A DNA stretch of 17,688 nt, from NCBI GenBank assembly GCA_964427965.1, contig CAYRWK010000017.1:1-17688 (forward strand). Reading direction: 5' to 3'. Shown one piece after another: positions 6,201 to 13,970 of this stretch. The stretch's first letter is position 1, and each line of letters begins with the position of its first letter. Made by a program: the position numbers and the translations under genes. The notes beneath the pieces were generated by a model. That model saw nothing but the letters and a program-made list of their open reading frames with translations. It was not told where the DNA came from and searched no databases. This stretch comes from CAYRWK01 sp964427965. GTDB lineage: Bacteria; Patescibacteriota; WWE3; UBA101185; UBA10185.

Positions 6201-7277
6201 TCATTTCTTGAATTTAAAATCCTTCACCAGTCTTCTAAACTCATCAGGGTGGTTTGAATACAGTATGGCGTCTGTCGCATCAATTACCCCCTGAGAAGCT
6301 AAATCTGCCAAACTTCTCTCTAAAGACGTCATGCCCACATTTAGGCTTGTGCTTATTGTGGTATCAATCAAATGAGTTCGACCCTCCCTAATTAGATTTT
6401 TTATAGCATCGCTGGCAAGCATAATTTCAACCGCGGGAACCATACCTTTTGTTGGAGAAGCAATAAGTCTTTGAGAAATTATTACTTCTAAAACCTGTGC
6501 CAACTGCAGTCTAACCTGTCCCTGAGAAGGTTCCGGAAAAGAACTAATTATTCTTTCCACAGTTTGAGAGGCAGAATTTGTGTGAAGTGTTGCAAATACC
6601 AAATGGCCTGTTTCGGAAATCTGTAGGGCAGAGGACATTGTTTCAAGATCACGCATTTCACCAATCATCACAATGTTAGGATCTTGACGTAAAGCTCCTT
6701 TTAAAGCACCTTCCCACGAATGGGTATCCAAATACATTTCCCGCTGTTCTATAAGTGACATCTTGTTGGTGTAAATATACTCAATAGGATCTTCTATTGT
6801 CACGATATGTTCAGCACGAGTTTCGTTGATTTTATCTATCATTGCTGCAATGGTTGTAGACTTGCCGTGTCCTGTTGGCCCTGCCACCAAAACTAAACCC
6901 TGTTTTAATTGGCACAAATCCGAAAGCATTGTCGGCAAGTTTAACTGTGCTAAAGAGGGGATAGTCATTGGAATTAGTCTCAAAGCCACCGAAGGATAGC
7001 CACGCTGATAAAAAGCGTTTACCCTAAACCTGTTTTTTGCTCCAAGTGAGATAGAAAAATCTAACTCCTTGTTAACTTCAAATAAAGCCTTTTGTTCTTC
7101 CGTTAAAATTTGAGATAAAAAGTACTCAATGTCATCAACCGTAAGAACCGGCATATCGCTAAGGGCAGACAGCTTAGTATTTACTCTGATATAGGGAGAA
7201 GAGCCTACGCATAAATGCAAATCAGATGCATTAACTTGTACTATTCTTTCCAAAATTTGTGTTGTGTTTAGTTTCAT
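6201..7277 (-). CDS. pilT: Type IV pilus retraction ATPase PilT
   Basis: A 358-residue hexameric ATPase of the PilT branch of secretion ATPases, which powers pilus disassembly and hence twitching or DNA uptake. Visible features are the N-terminal domain with DLHLCVGSSPYIRV, Walker A GPTGHGKST (residues 133-141), the Asp box TIEDPIEYI, Walker B NIVMIGEMRD and the His box GHLVFATLHTN. AIKNLIREGRTHLI resembles the conserved AIRNLIREGK segment of PilT. The Walker A has His where Ser is usual (GPTGSGKS), but the GxxxxGKS core is kept. pilB ends nine bases upstream. Calling it PilT and not a second PilB rests on its shorter length and the lack of a tetracysteine domain. Confidence 0.93.
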   Translation of the reverse strand: MKLNTTQILERIVQVNASDLHLCVGSSPYIRVNTKLSALSDMPVLTVDDIEYFLSQILTEEQKALFEVNKELDFSISLGAKNRFRVNAFYQRGYPSVALRLIPMTIPSLAQLNLPTMLSDLCQLKQGLVLVAGPTGHGKSTTIAAMIDKINETRAEHIVTIEDPIEYIYTNKMSLIEQREMYLDTHSWEGALKGALRQDPNIVMIGEMRDLETMSSALQISETGHLVFATLHTNSASQTVERIISSFPEPSQGQVRLQLAQVLEVIISQRLIASPTKGMVPAVEIMLASDAIKNLIREGRTHLIDTTISTSLNVGMTSLERSLADLASQGVIDATDAILYSNHPDEFRRLVKDFKFKK

Positions 7278-7286
7278 AAAAAATGT

Positions 7287-9071
7287 TTACTTAGCAACTC
7301 TCATAACTTCCTCAAGAGTCGTCATACCTTCAACCACCCTTAAATAACCATCCTGTATTAAGGTTAACATACCTTCTTCAATTGCAACCGCTTCAATTTT
7401 ACTTGCAGGACTGCTATCCAAAGTTAAATGAGCAACAGGCGGGCTGATCTCTAATACTTCAAAGATACCTAACCTGCCTTTATACCCGGTGTTAGCACAT
7501 TTATCGCATCCCTTGCCCTTGTATAGTTTAATTTTCTGTTCTTCAACCTTTTTGATACTTTTTGCAATATCGGGATCTTTTGACATTAAAATCTTGGATT
7601 TACTTACGTTATCTAAAATACGTTTGATATCATCCACAACCTCTTTTGGAGGATCATATTCAGTTTTGCAGTTTGTACAAATCTTTCTCACAAGCCTTTG
7701 CGCAATAATAACGTTCACGGTTGACGCCAGCAAAAAGTTTTCTGCTCCCATATCCAAAAGCCTAGGTAATGCTCCCGCCGCCGAGTTTGTATGAAGAGTG
7801 GACAGTACTAAGTGCCCGGTTAAAGCCGCGTGAATTGCAAGCTCCGCCGTTTCAGAGTCTCTGATTTCTCCCACCATGATAATGTTTGGATCTTGTCTTA
7901 AAAAAGCCCTTAATCCTGTGGCAAAAGTTAAACCTGCCTGCGGATTTATCTGCACCTGATTAACCCCCGGAACTCGTATTTCCACCGGGTCTTCAAGAGT
8001 CACAATATTTACTCTTACAGTATTAAGCTTGGCAAGAGCCGAAGCCAAAGTGACTGTTTTACCTGACCCTGTAGGACCTGTAACTAAGACCATCCCGTTT
8101 GGTTTTAACATCCCTTCCTCCACGCGCTTTAGCGAAAGTCCGCGTAGCCCCAAGTCCTTAAACGTAAAGACTGCACCTTCTTCTTTTAACAACCTAATAA
8201 CCACCTTCTCACCGTAAATTGTGGGAAGAGTTGAGACTCTAAGGTCAGTAGAAGTGTTTCCTACCTGTACCTTAAACCTACCATCAAGCGGGATACGTTT
8301 TTCGTCAATCTTCATCTTTGCCAAAATCTTGATTCTTGCAATGATAGAGTCATGCATTTCTTTTGGCAGTTTTCGCTTTTCCTCCATAATACCGTCAATT
8401 CTGTAGCGCAACCTTGAGCCCTCTTCGCCCGGCTCCAGGTGAATATCAGATGCTCCAAGCTTTACAGCCGTTTCCAAAATCATACCCACAATTCTAGCTA
8501 TCGGGGCATCTCTTATTGTGGCATCGCTAATTTCACCGTCAGATTCTTCAATTTTTAAAGTATTTTGGGAAATCTCCTCAAGCGCCGCCGAAATTTCCTC
8601 ACCAATAGCTTTACCTTTTTGTTCCTCCAACACCTTTTCTATAACTTTGTCGGTTGTAATAAAGGGAACTACCTTGTATCCGGTTTTTCTTTCTACAAAC
8701 TCTATGGTTTGAAGATCCAAAGGATCCGTCATCGCCAAAGAAAGATTGTTACCATCCAGTGCAAATGGGATAACGCTGTATCTACGAGCCATGTTTGTAG
8801 GAACCAAATCTAACAAAGCTTGATCAATTTGAACCCCCGCAAGATCGGTAAAATCGATACCGTAGGATTCGCCCATAGCTTTTACAAAGTCATCATTGCT
8901 GACATAACCGCGTTCTTTAACAATATCTACAACATTTTTTCCGGTATTAACGTGCTCAAATTTTATAGCCGAGAGTTGATCTGAAGTTAAGAGTTTCTTA
9001 TCGTACAGAACTTCTTCCACACCTTTGATGGTAGCGATTTTACTAGAGTTGTCTTTTATAAAGTTAAACAT
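7287..9071 (-). CDS. pilB: Type IV pilus assembly ATPase PilB
   Basis: A 594-residue extension ATPase (GspE/PilB family) that drives pilin polymerisation. Order of domains: an N-terminal GspE-N (MshEN-like) domain in about residues 20-150, a linker, and the ATPase core with Walker A GPTGSGKT (332-339), Asp box TLEDPVE (358-364), Walker B NIIMVGEIRD and His box TGHLVLSTLHTN (418-429). A tetracysteine zinc module follows (Cys465, Cys468, Cys522, Cys525), diagnostic of the PilB/GspE subgroup. It is the first gene of the leftward pilB-pilT-pilC-prepilin series. The start ATG has no Shine-Dalgarno site. A weak promoter (TAGTTG, 17 bases, TAAACT on the minus strand near 9101-9129) is conceivable. 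It is divergent from the mobile-element segment and from holB. Confidence 0.95.
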   Translation of the reverse strand: MFNFIKDNSSKIATIKGVEEVLYDKKLLTSDQLSAIKFEHVNTGKNVVDIVKERGYVSNDDFVKAMGESYGIDFTDLAGVQIDQALLDLVPTNMARRYSVIPFALDGNNLSLAMTDPLDLQTIEFVERKTGYKVVPFITTDKVIEKVLEEQKGKAIGEEISAALEEISQNTLKIEESDGEISDATIRDAPIARIVGMILETAVKLGASDIHLEPGEEGSRLRYRIDGIMEEKRKLPKEMHDSIIARIKILAKMKIDEKRIPLDGRFKVQVGNTSTDLRVSTLPTIYGEKVVIRLLKEEGAVFTFKDLGLRGLSLKRVEEGMLKPNGMVLVTGPTGSGKTVTLASALAKLNTVRVNIVTLEDPVEIRVPGVNQVQINPQAGLTFATGLRAFLRQDPNIIMVGEIRDSETAELAIHAALTGHLVLSTLHTNSAAGALPRLLDMGAENFLLASTVNVIIAQRLVRKICTNCKTEYDPPKEVVDDIKRILDNVSKSKILMSKDPDIAKSIKKVEEQKIKLYKGKGCDKCANTGYKGRLGIFEVLEISPPVAHLTLDSSPASKIEAVAIEEGMLTLIQDGYLRVVEGMTTLEEVMRVAK

Positions 9072-9191
9072 AGGCAGGTTTATTTATTTTCTATCTAAAA
9101 GTTTAGCATATTTGAATTTTTACAACTACAGGGAGGAAGGAAGCAGTGGATTGAATTAAATAACGATGTGGTTGCATCGACTTACTATAGG

Positions 9192-9220
9192 TTGATTATA
9201 AACTGCAATAATGATAGAAT
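9192..9220 (+). promoter_or_regulatory. Sigma70-type promoter upstream of the element
   Basis: TTGATT and TAGAAT are separated by exactly 17 bases on the plus strand. The start of transcription would fall near 9227, about 125 bases before the membrane-protein ORF. The promoter lies outside the left inverted repeat, so it belongs to the host sequence and could read into the element. Confidence 0.5.
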
Positions 9221-9238
9221 GGCGTCATTACGCACTTT

Positions 9239-9243
9239 AACAA
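9239..9243. repeat. Target-site duplication, left copy (AACAA)
   Basis: AACAA directly abuts the outer end of the left inverted repeat and matches the five bases directly after the right inverted repeat (10156-10160). This is the arrangement expected of a transposition target duplication. The short AT-rich sequence means chance agreement is not excluded. Confidence 0.65.
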
Positions 9244-9260
9244 TCCACTTAAGTCTGTTT
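9244..9260 (+). repeat. Left terminal inverted repeat (17 bp)
   Basis: TCCACTTAAGTCTGTTT is the exact reverse complement of 10139-10155. The match ends sharply on both sides. A 7-bp stem (TTATGGG at 9261-9267 with CCCATAA at 9307-9313) begins at the very next base inward. Confidence 0.9.
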
Positions 9261-9352
9261 TTATGGGTCTGCTTTGGCTTTACACGTGGTGTTTGGTCAA
9301 ATTGGGCCCATAAGGGCAAAAATCAAAGAGTCCAAAAAAAAAGGAGAACGGA

Positions 9353-9766
9353 ATGGACACTTTCTTGTTTTTTGTACTAAACGCTTTAATGGTGACAGGA
9401 TGGGAGTATTTTATATGGTCCATCCTGACCCCGGTTTCTTTTTCTACCCACGAGTTTTTTATTGTGGTAGTAATGGGAATCGGAATGTTCTGGGGAGTCC
9501 CCACGTTAATCTACGGGGTTTTCCTCAGAAAAGTTAACCCGAAACGCCTTATGGCGTTGGAGGCTGGCTTAACCATAGTCACAGCATTGATGTTCTCGAT
9601 CGGAATCCAGGATATTTTTGTCTGGATTGCCTTCGTAGACATGATGTTTGTGACAATGATACCGACAGTTAGCCTATTTGTATTACTTGGGCTAGAAGGT
9701 ATGCGGTCGTATGACTATATACCAACTGTTGGAAAAATCCTCGGATGGTTCGGGGACAACTTGTAA
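9353..9766 (+). CDS. Small multi-pass membrane protein, unknown function
   Basis: A 137-residue protein carried inside the inverted-repeat segment. Its ATG is preceded by AAGGAG with a six-base spacing, one of the few strong Shine-Dalgarno sites in the window. The protein is mostly hydrophobic with about four predicted membrane helices: residues 3-24 (FLFFVLNALMVTG...), 33-56 (FFIVVVMGIGMFWGVPTLI), 68-90 (MALEAGLTIVTALMFSIGI) and 90-115 (VWIAFVDMMFVTMIPTVSL). A short loop RKVNPKR and an acidic tail (LEGMRSYDY...GDNL) are the only polar parts. It is not a transposase. I do not recognise a family. It may be element cargo, for example an immunity-like or stress membrane protein, but nothing in the sequence decides this. 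Confidence 0.7.
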   Translation: MDTFLFFVLNALMVTGWEYFIWSILTPVSFSTHEFFIVVVMGIGMFWGVPTLIYGVFLRKVNPKRLMALEAGLTIVTALMFSIGIQDIFVWIAFVDMMFVTMIPTVSLFVLLGLEGMRSYDYIPTVGKILGWFGDNL

Positions 9767-10138
9767 TAAGAGTTATTTCGTTCCAATTCAAGCCGCGGCT
9801 ACAGTTAGCTCAAACTGTAGTCATCCTAAGCCCACTAACGGGGGCTACTTAATGTCGTAAGGGACCCACCCTAAAAGACATTACGTCCAGTATCAGGACG
9901 CCAGTGAAATACTAAATACACTGGAGACTAGCAGCAATGGGAACATTCGCTGCCTGGTGGAGAGGTACACGGAATCTAGATTTGATGTACGACGAATCAA
10001 ATAGACTCCCATCCGAGTGTGCTCACCGAATACCCCAAAAAGGTAGGATTGAGTGAGTGAGGCATATCTTACGATATGACCGGTCGGATAGAATTGAGAA
10101 TGAAGCCTGCTGGTGTAAACAAATAAACAATCACCAGC
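9767..10138 (+). ncRNA. Multi-hairpin structured region, possible non-coding RNA
   Basis: Nearly every part of this stretch folds locally. Stems found by eye: 9797-9806 with 9813-9822 (10 bp); 9829-9833 with 9842-9846; 9850-9856 with 9877-9883 enclosing 9860-9863 with 9869-9872; 9884-9888 with 9896-9900; 9901-9906 with 9919-9924; 9931-9939 with 9944-9953 (GGAA tetraloop, one bulge); 9980-9986 with 9996-10002; 10031-10034 with 10042-10045; 10063-10068 with 10073-10078; 10109-10115 with 10132-10138. No convincing ORF is present. It does not match what I know of tmRNA, RNase P, 6S or SRP RNA, or group I or II introns. It may be a trans-acting RNA, a transposition substrate or a 3' structure of the membrane-protein mRNA. 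Confidence 0.55.
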
Positions 10139-10155
10139 AAACAGACTTAAGTGGA
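10139..10155 (-). repeat. Right terminal inverted repeat (17 bp)
   Basis: AAACAGACTTAAGTGGA is the exact reverse complement of the left repeat at 9244-9260. A 7-bp hairpin (10109-10138) ends at the base just inside it. Confidence 0.9.
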
Positions 10156-10160
10156 AACAA
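10156..10160. repeat. Target-site duplication, right copy (AACAA)
   Basis: This is the second copy of AACAA, directly adjoining the right inverted repeat. See the left copy at 9239-9243. Confidence 0.65.
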
Positions 10161-10211
10161 CCTTTTAATAACCCCACAAGTATCGCTGTGTATCTTCCCA
10201 CTAATAAAAGC

Positions 10212-10217
10212 TATAAT
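10212..10217 (+). promoter_or_regulatory. Consensus -10 box for holB
   Basis: A perfect TATAAT ends six bases before the ATG at 10224. This argues that translation starts there on a leaderless mRNA and not at the in-frame ATG at 10188, which lies upstream of the promoter. No good -35 hexamer is seen. Confidence 0.55.
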
Positions 10218-10223
10218 AAACCA

Positions 10224-10931
10224 ATGATAAGCGGAGCAATCCTAATATTTGGAAGCAACATTGAAACCAGAGTTACTAAAGCTCAAAAAATCCTAAAAGA
10301 GCTGGGAATAGGTGTACCTGATGCCAATCTCCTGGAAATAACCAATGCTGAAGGCAAAAAATCTATAGGAATTGACCAAATACGAAGTGCAATAAACTTT
10401 ATAGAAACCAAACCTTTTAACGCCAAAAATAAAGCCATTATCATAAAAAAAGCGGATTTACTTACTACCGAAGCTCAAAACTCCTTACTCAAAACCCTGG
10501 AAGAACCGCCTAAGTACGCTTCAATCCTGCTGTTGGCAAAGACCCATGACTCAGTGCTATCTACAATAATATCGCGCTGTCAAAAGGTAAACGTGTCATT
10601 GTCGGTAAAAACTGCTGATTCCGACGCTAATAGGGTAGGGGATAGTACTGAAAAAGTTACCTTGACGAAGCTAAAAAGTATGTCTTTAGAAGACAAGTTT
10701 GCCCAAGCTCAGGAAATAGCTAAAGAAGAAAAAGAAGATATTATTGAACTCATTGAAAGCTGGATTAGGGAAGAGAGGGAAAACCTGCTTAAACCATGCG
10801 GAGGAAAAGTACAGATTGCAGAAGAAGCTGCGAGCAACATAAAGCTGATGTTAAAGGTTAAGGAGGATTTGGAAAAAACCAATGTAAATGCGAGACTTGC
10901 ACTGGATGTTACGTTGGTTGGTTTGATTTAA
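10224..10931 (+). CDS. holB: DNA polymerase III delta-prime-like clamp-loader subunit
   Basis: A 235-residue AAA+ protein of the clamp-loader type. The core reads KNKAIIIKKADLLTTEAQNS followed by LLKTLEEPP and TIISRCQ, the sensor and SRC-motif region shared by delta-prime and gamma/tau. The Walker A site is absent (GSNIETR at the N-terminus replaces GxxxxGKT) and there is no zinc finger, as expected for the non-ATPase delta-prime stator, which supplies the SRC arginine finger. It is short: about 330 residues is usual for delta-prime, and the C-terminal collar domain is reduced to a charged helical region. The start was chosen at ATG 10224 because a TATAAT box lies just upstream and the first residues MISGAILIFG form the expected first beta strand. 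It is followed by gyrB after 65 bases containing gyrB's own promoter. Confidence 0.82.
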   Translation: MISGAILIFGSNIETRVTKAQKILKELGIGVPDANLLEITNAEGKKSIGIDQIRSAINFIETKPFNAKNKAIIIKKADLLTTEAQNSLLKTLEEPPKYASILLLAKTHDSVLSTIISRCQKVNVSLSVKTADSDANRVGDSTEKVTLTKLKSMSLEDKFAQAQEIAKEEKEDIIELIESWIREERENLLKPCGGKVQIAEEAASNIKLMLKVKEDLEKTNVNARLALDVTLVGLI

Positions 10932-10958
10932 GGGCGTCGATATCATAAAAACCACCTA

Positions 10959-10987
10959 TTGCCCCCACCCAAACTATTAGGTACAAT
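10959..10987 (+). promoter_or_regulatory. Sigma70-type promoter for the gyrB cluster
   Basis: TTGCCC and TACAAT are separated by exactly 17 bases; the -10 box ends nine bases before the gyrB ATG. The transcript would have at most a few untranslated bases. It probably serves gyrB, ppaC, gyrA and nrnA together. Confidence 0.6.
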
Positions 10988-10996
10988 ATTTCAGTC

Positions 10997-13000
10997 ATGC
11001 CCAATAACAAGATTAAACAAACAACTAGTGACTACGATGCAGATCAGATTCAGGTCTTAGAAGGTTTAGAGCCTGTAAGAATAAGACCTGGAATGTACAT
11101 CGGTTCCACAGGCCCTGAGGGTCTTAATCACCTTATTACAGAAATTGTAAATAACTCCATGGATGAAGCAATTGCAGGCTTTTGCAATCATATTAAGCTG
11201 GAGTTTTTTAAAGATGGATCTGTTGCAGTTTACGACAACGGTAGGGGTATTCCTTATGGTATTAAAAAGGGCTACGGGGTTAGCGCACTAGAACTTGCAT
11301 TTACCAAACTCCACGCAGGAGGCAAGTTTGGTGGTGGTGGGTACAAGGTCTCCAGCGGTTTGCACGGGGTTGGCGCCTCTGTAACAAACGCACTATCTGA
11401 ATGGATGAGAGTCATTGTTAAAAGAGGGGATGACCTGGTAATTCAAGAATATGAAAACGGTGGAAATGTTGCAAGACCTGTTGAAAAACTCAATCCTGCA
11501 AAACCTGTTTCCAAACTTAAAAAGGCCGATTGGAATTTAGACTTAACATTTTTTGACCAACTAGGCGAGCAATATGAAGATGGAACTATCGTCCAATTTA
11601 AACCCGACGCTACAATTTTTGAAACCACTGATTTTAACTACAAGTTTTTTATAAATCAGCTAAGAGAGTATGCTTATCTTACAGCTGGAATAAAATTTGA
11701 GCTTTTGGATCATAGAAGTACCCAACACTACTCCTATTACTTTGAGGGCGGGATAAAAACGTTTTTAAGATCACTAAATAGAAACAAAGGTTTATTAAAC
11801 CCATCAGTCTTTTATGTTTCAAAACAGTATGAAGACATTATGGTAGAAGTTGCTCTTCAATACAACGATACTTTTACCGAAAATGTTTTGTGCTTTGCAA
11901 ACCATCTAAAAAACTCGGAAGGCGGAACCCATTTAACAGGCTTTAAGTCGGCTTTAACTAAAACCATCAACGACTATGCAAGAAATCACAACTTACTAAA
12001 AGAAAAAGATCCCAATCTTAGCGGTGAAGACTTGCGCGAAGGATTAACCGCGGTGATTTCGGTTAAACTGGATTCTGCTGTATTACAGTTTGAAGGCCAA
12101 ACCAAAGCCAAACTTGGTAATTCAAGCGTTAGACAGGCTGTAGAAACAGTTACAAAAGAGGGGCTGGATAGGTTTTTTGAAGAAAACCCCAAAGATGCCC
12201 AGGCTATTATTGAAAAAAACCTTTTGGCATTAAAGGCAAGAATTGCAGCCAAAGCCGCCAGAGATACGGTTATCAGAAAGACAGCTTTGGAGGGTGGGGG
12301 AGTACTACCGGGAAAACTGGCAGATTGTTCAACAAAAGATTCCGAAAAGTCAGAATTGTTCATTGTTGAGGGCGACTCAGCCGGAGGGTCGGGGAAAATG
12401 GCCCGTAACAGGGAATTCCAAGCAATTCTTCCGCTCTTTGGCAAACCTCTTAACACAGAACGCGCCAGACTAGACAAAATAATAGAAAACGAAAGACTAA
12501 AAAGCCTTGTTATTGCAATAGGCGCCGGCATTGGTGAACAATATGACCCCGCAAAAGTTAGATACGGCAAATTAATTGTCATGGCAGATGCTGATGTAGA
12601 CGGATCACACATCGCAACCCTATACCTAACATTCTTCTACAGACATATGAAAGAACTAATCGAAAACGGCCGTATCTACATAGCAGCACCTCCCCTATAC
12701 AAAGCCATCATGGGTAAAGAAAAACAATATATCTTTGATGACAAAGAGCGAGAAGCGTTTTTGAAAACAGAAAAAGGTAAAAAAGCGATAACCCAAAGAT
12801 TTAAAGGACTTGGCGAAATGAACGCCCAAGAACTATGGGAAACCACCATGAATCCTGACACAAGAAGGCTTAAAAAAATCAACATTGATGACGCTGCAAA
12901 AGCTGATGAAGTATTCACAATGTTAATGGGAGAAGAGGTAGCACCAAGAAAAAGGTTTATTCAGACGCATTCGAAGCAAGCAAATATTGATGTAACATAA
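10997..13000 (+). CDS. gyrB: DNA gyrase subunit B
   Basis: A 667-residue ATPase subunit of the type IIA topoisomerase that introduces negative supercoils. The GHKL ATPase domain shows Glu49 and Asn53 in EIVNNSMDEA, Asp80 in YDNGRGIP, and the nucleotide lid GGKFGGGGYKVSSGLHGVG. The transducer contains QTKAKLGNSSVR. The TOPRIM domain has the catalytic Glu in FIVEGDSAGGSGK and the metal-binding DADVDGSH (roughly residues 455-535), followed by the C-terminal tail RFKGLGEMN. Length is normal for a gyrB without the enterobacterial insertion. It is translated from a near-leaderless start. With gyrA on the same strand two genes downstream, gyrase is favoured over topoisomerase IV. Confidence 0.97.
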   Translation: MPNNKIKQTTSDYDADQIQVLEGLEPVRIRPGMYIGSTGPEGLNHLITEIVNNSMDEAIAGFCNHIKLEFFKDGSVAVYDNGRGIPYGIKKGYGVSALELAFTKLHAGGKFGGGGYKVSSGLHGVGASVTNALSEWMRVIVKRGDDLVIQEYENGGNVARPVEKLNPAKPVSKLKKADWNLDLTFFDQLGEQYEDGTIVQFKPDATIFETTDFNYKFFINQLREYAYLTAGIKFELLDHRSTQHYSYYFEGGIKTFLRSLNRNKGLLNPSVFYVSKQYEDIMVEVALQYNDTFTENVLCFANHLKNSEGGTHLTGFKSALTKTINDYARNHNLLKEKDPNLSGEDLREGLTAVISVKLDSAVLQFEGQTKAKLGNSSVRQAVETVTKEGLDRFFEENPKDAQAIIEKNLLALKARIAAKAARDTVIRKTALEGGGVLPGKLADCSTKDSEKSELFIVEGDSAGGSGKMARNREFQAILPLFGKPLNTERARLDKIIENERLKSLVIAIGAGIGEQYDPAKVRYGKLIVMADADVDGSHIATLYLTFFYRHMKELIENGRIYIAAPPLYKAIMGKEKQYIFDDKEREAFLKTEKGKKAITQRFKGLGEMNAQELWETTMNPDTRRLKKINIDDAAKADEVFTMLMGEEVAPRKRFIQTHSKQANIDVT

Positions 13001-13021
13001 TTATTTAATTTTTATATTAAA

Positions 13022-13969
13022 ATGAAAATATATATACTAGGACATATATCACCAGATTTAGACAGCATCGCATCAGCGGTTGAATACGCTGAGTATTTAA
13101 AAAAGACCAACCGCTACAAAGATGCGCAGTTAATACCGCTGGCCGCTGAAACTCCAAATAAAGAAACGCAGTTTATCTTTGACAAGTTTGGCGTGGAATT
13201 ACCAAAACTAATTGATGATATTGAAATAGAACAAACTGACAGCTTCATACTTGTTGATCACAACGAAGAAGCCCAAAGATCACCTAAAATCCCATCAGGA
13301 AAAATTATTGAAATAATTGATCACCATAAGATAAACATAACCTTCGAAGCACCGCTAAGAATTGACGTCAAACCTCTCGGCTCAACAAGTTCTTTGATTT
13401 ACGATCATTTCGAAACCGCAGGAATCAAACCAACAAAAGAAGTTCAAGGGCTTGTGATTTCTGCAATACTGTCAGACACACAAGGCCTAAAATCATCAAC
13501 CACAACCGGATATGACTCGGAAATTGCTCATAAAATTGCAAAAGATGCGGATATTGATATAGAAAAACTCACCTTTGAGATCTTTAGAGCTAAGTCAGAC
13601 ATTACCGGAATGACAGCTTTTGAGATTGTCACTAAAGATGTAAAAGTTTACGAAATGGCATCACACAAAGTGTTTATAGGTGTGATTGAAACGGTAGAAC
13701 CGCAAAAGGTATTAGAACAAAAGCAGGCTTTAATAGAAGCACTTTCGGAAGTGAAGCCCTCCAAAAACGTTGATATGGCATATCTTTTTGTGGTAGATAT
13801 CTTAAAGAGCAACTCAATAGGTGTGTTTTCTACTGAAGAAGAGGGTAAAATCCTTGAAAAAGCATTTGTAGGTAAGGCGGAGAATGGAACTATTGACATT
13901 GGACCACGAACAGTTAGAAAAAAAGACATTGCACCTGAAATTGAAAGGGCTATAAAACAGGCTAAGTAA
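13022..13969 (+). CDS. ppaC: Manganese-dependent (family II) inorganic pyrophosphatase
   Basis: A 315-residue cytoplasmic enzyme that hydrolyses pyrophosphate to two phosphates and so drives nucleic-acid synthesis. DHH-family metal motifs are clear: GHISPDLDS (His8, Asp12, Asp14), LVDHNE (Asp79, His80), DHHK (Asp100-Lys103), and LSDT (Asp152). The C-terminal DHHA2 domain carries the substrate-binding TVRKKDIAP, equivalent to the canonical SRKKQ segment of family II pyrophosphatases. Length matches the family (about 310). The C-terminal motif separates it from the NrnA-type DHH protein downstream. It sits 21 bases after gyrB and one base before gyrA, with no Shine-Dalgarno site, so it is translated as part of the gyrase cluster. 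Confidence 0.93.
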   Translation: MKIYILGHISPDLDSIASAVEYAEYLKKTNRYKDAQLIPLAAETPNKETQFIFDKFGVELPKLIDDIEIEQTDSFILVDHNEEAQRSPKIPSGKIIEIIDHHKINITFEAPLRIDVKPLGSTSSLIYDHFETAGIKPTKEVQGLVISAILSDTQGLKSSTTTGYDSEIAHKIAKDADIDIEKLTFEIFRAKSDITGMTAFEIVTKDVKVYEMASHKVFIGVIETVEPQKVLEQKQALIEALSEVKPSKNVDMAYLFVVDILKSNSIGVFSTEEEGKILEKAFVGKAENGTIDIGPRTVRKKDIAPEIERAIKQAK

Positions 13970-13970
13970 T

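Larger units (their letters stand above)
9244..10155 (+). mobile_element. 912-bp transposase-less element with 17-bp terminal inverted repeats
   Basis: The segment is bounded by perfect 17-bp inverted repeats (TCCACTTAAGTCTGTTT at the left, its complement at the right) and by the direct repeat AACAA on both outer sides. Inside are a 138-codon ORF for a small membrane protein and about 370 bases of hairpins. No transposase or recombinase is encoded, so it would be non-autonomous and moved in trans. It sits between divergent pilB and holB; removing it together with one AACAA leaves an ordinary short intergenic region. Hairpins abut both inverted repeats on the inside with no spacing, so the repeats could instead be the closing helix of a single large RNA. 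I recognise no known insertion sequence, MITE or intron family. Being an inserted element is the favoured reading because of the abutting direct repeats. Confidence 0.65.

Noticed and set aside
9921..9935. Group I intron R-like core (GGAGACTAGC)
   Set aside because: The partner TAGTC-type S element does not follow at the expected place and no P/Q elements or splice-site pairing were found.
9767..10155. tmRNA, RNase P RNA, SRP RNA or 6S RNA
   Set aside because: The conserved signature sequences of these RNAs are absent and no acceptor-stem or tag frame is seen.
9893..10201. 102-codon minus-strand frame across the hairpin region
   Set aside because: It runs through the hairpins and the right inverted repeat into the holB promoter region, has no ribosome site and shows no protein-family pattern.
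11986..12612. 208-codon frame antisense to gyrB
   Set aside because: It is the shadow of a well-supported gyrB; the Ser/Pro/Leu-rich product has no domain pattern.
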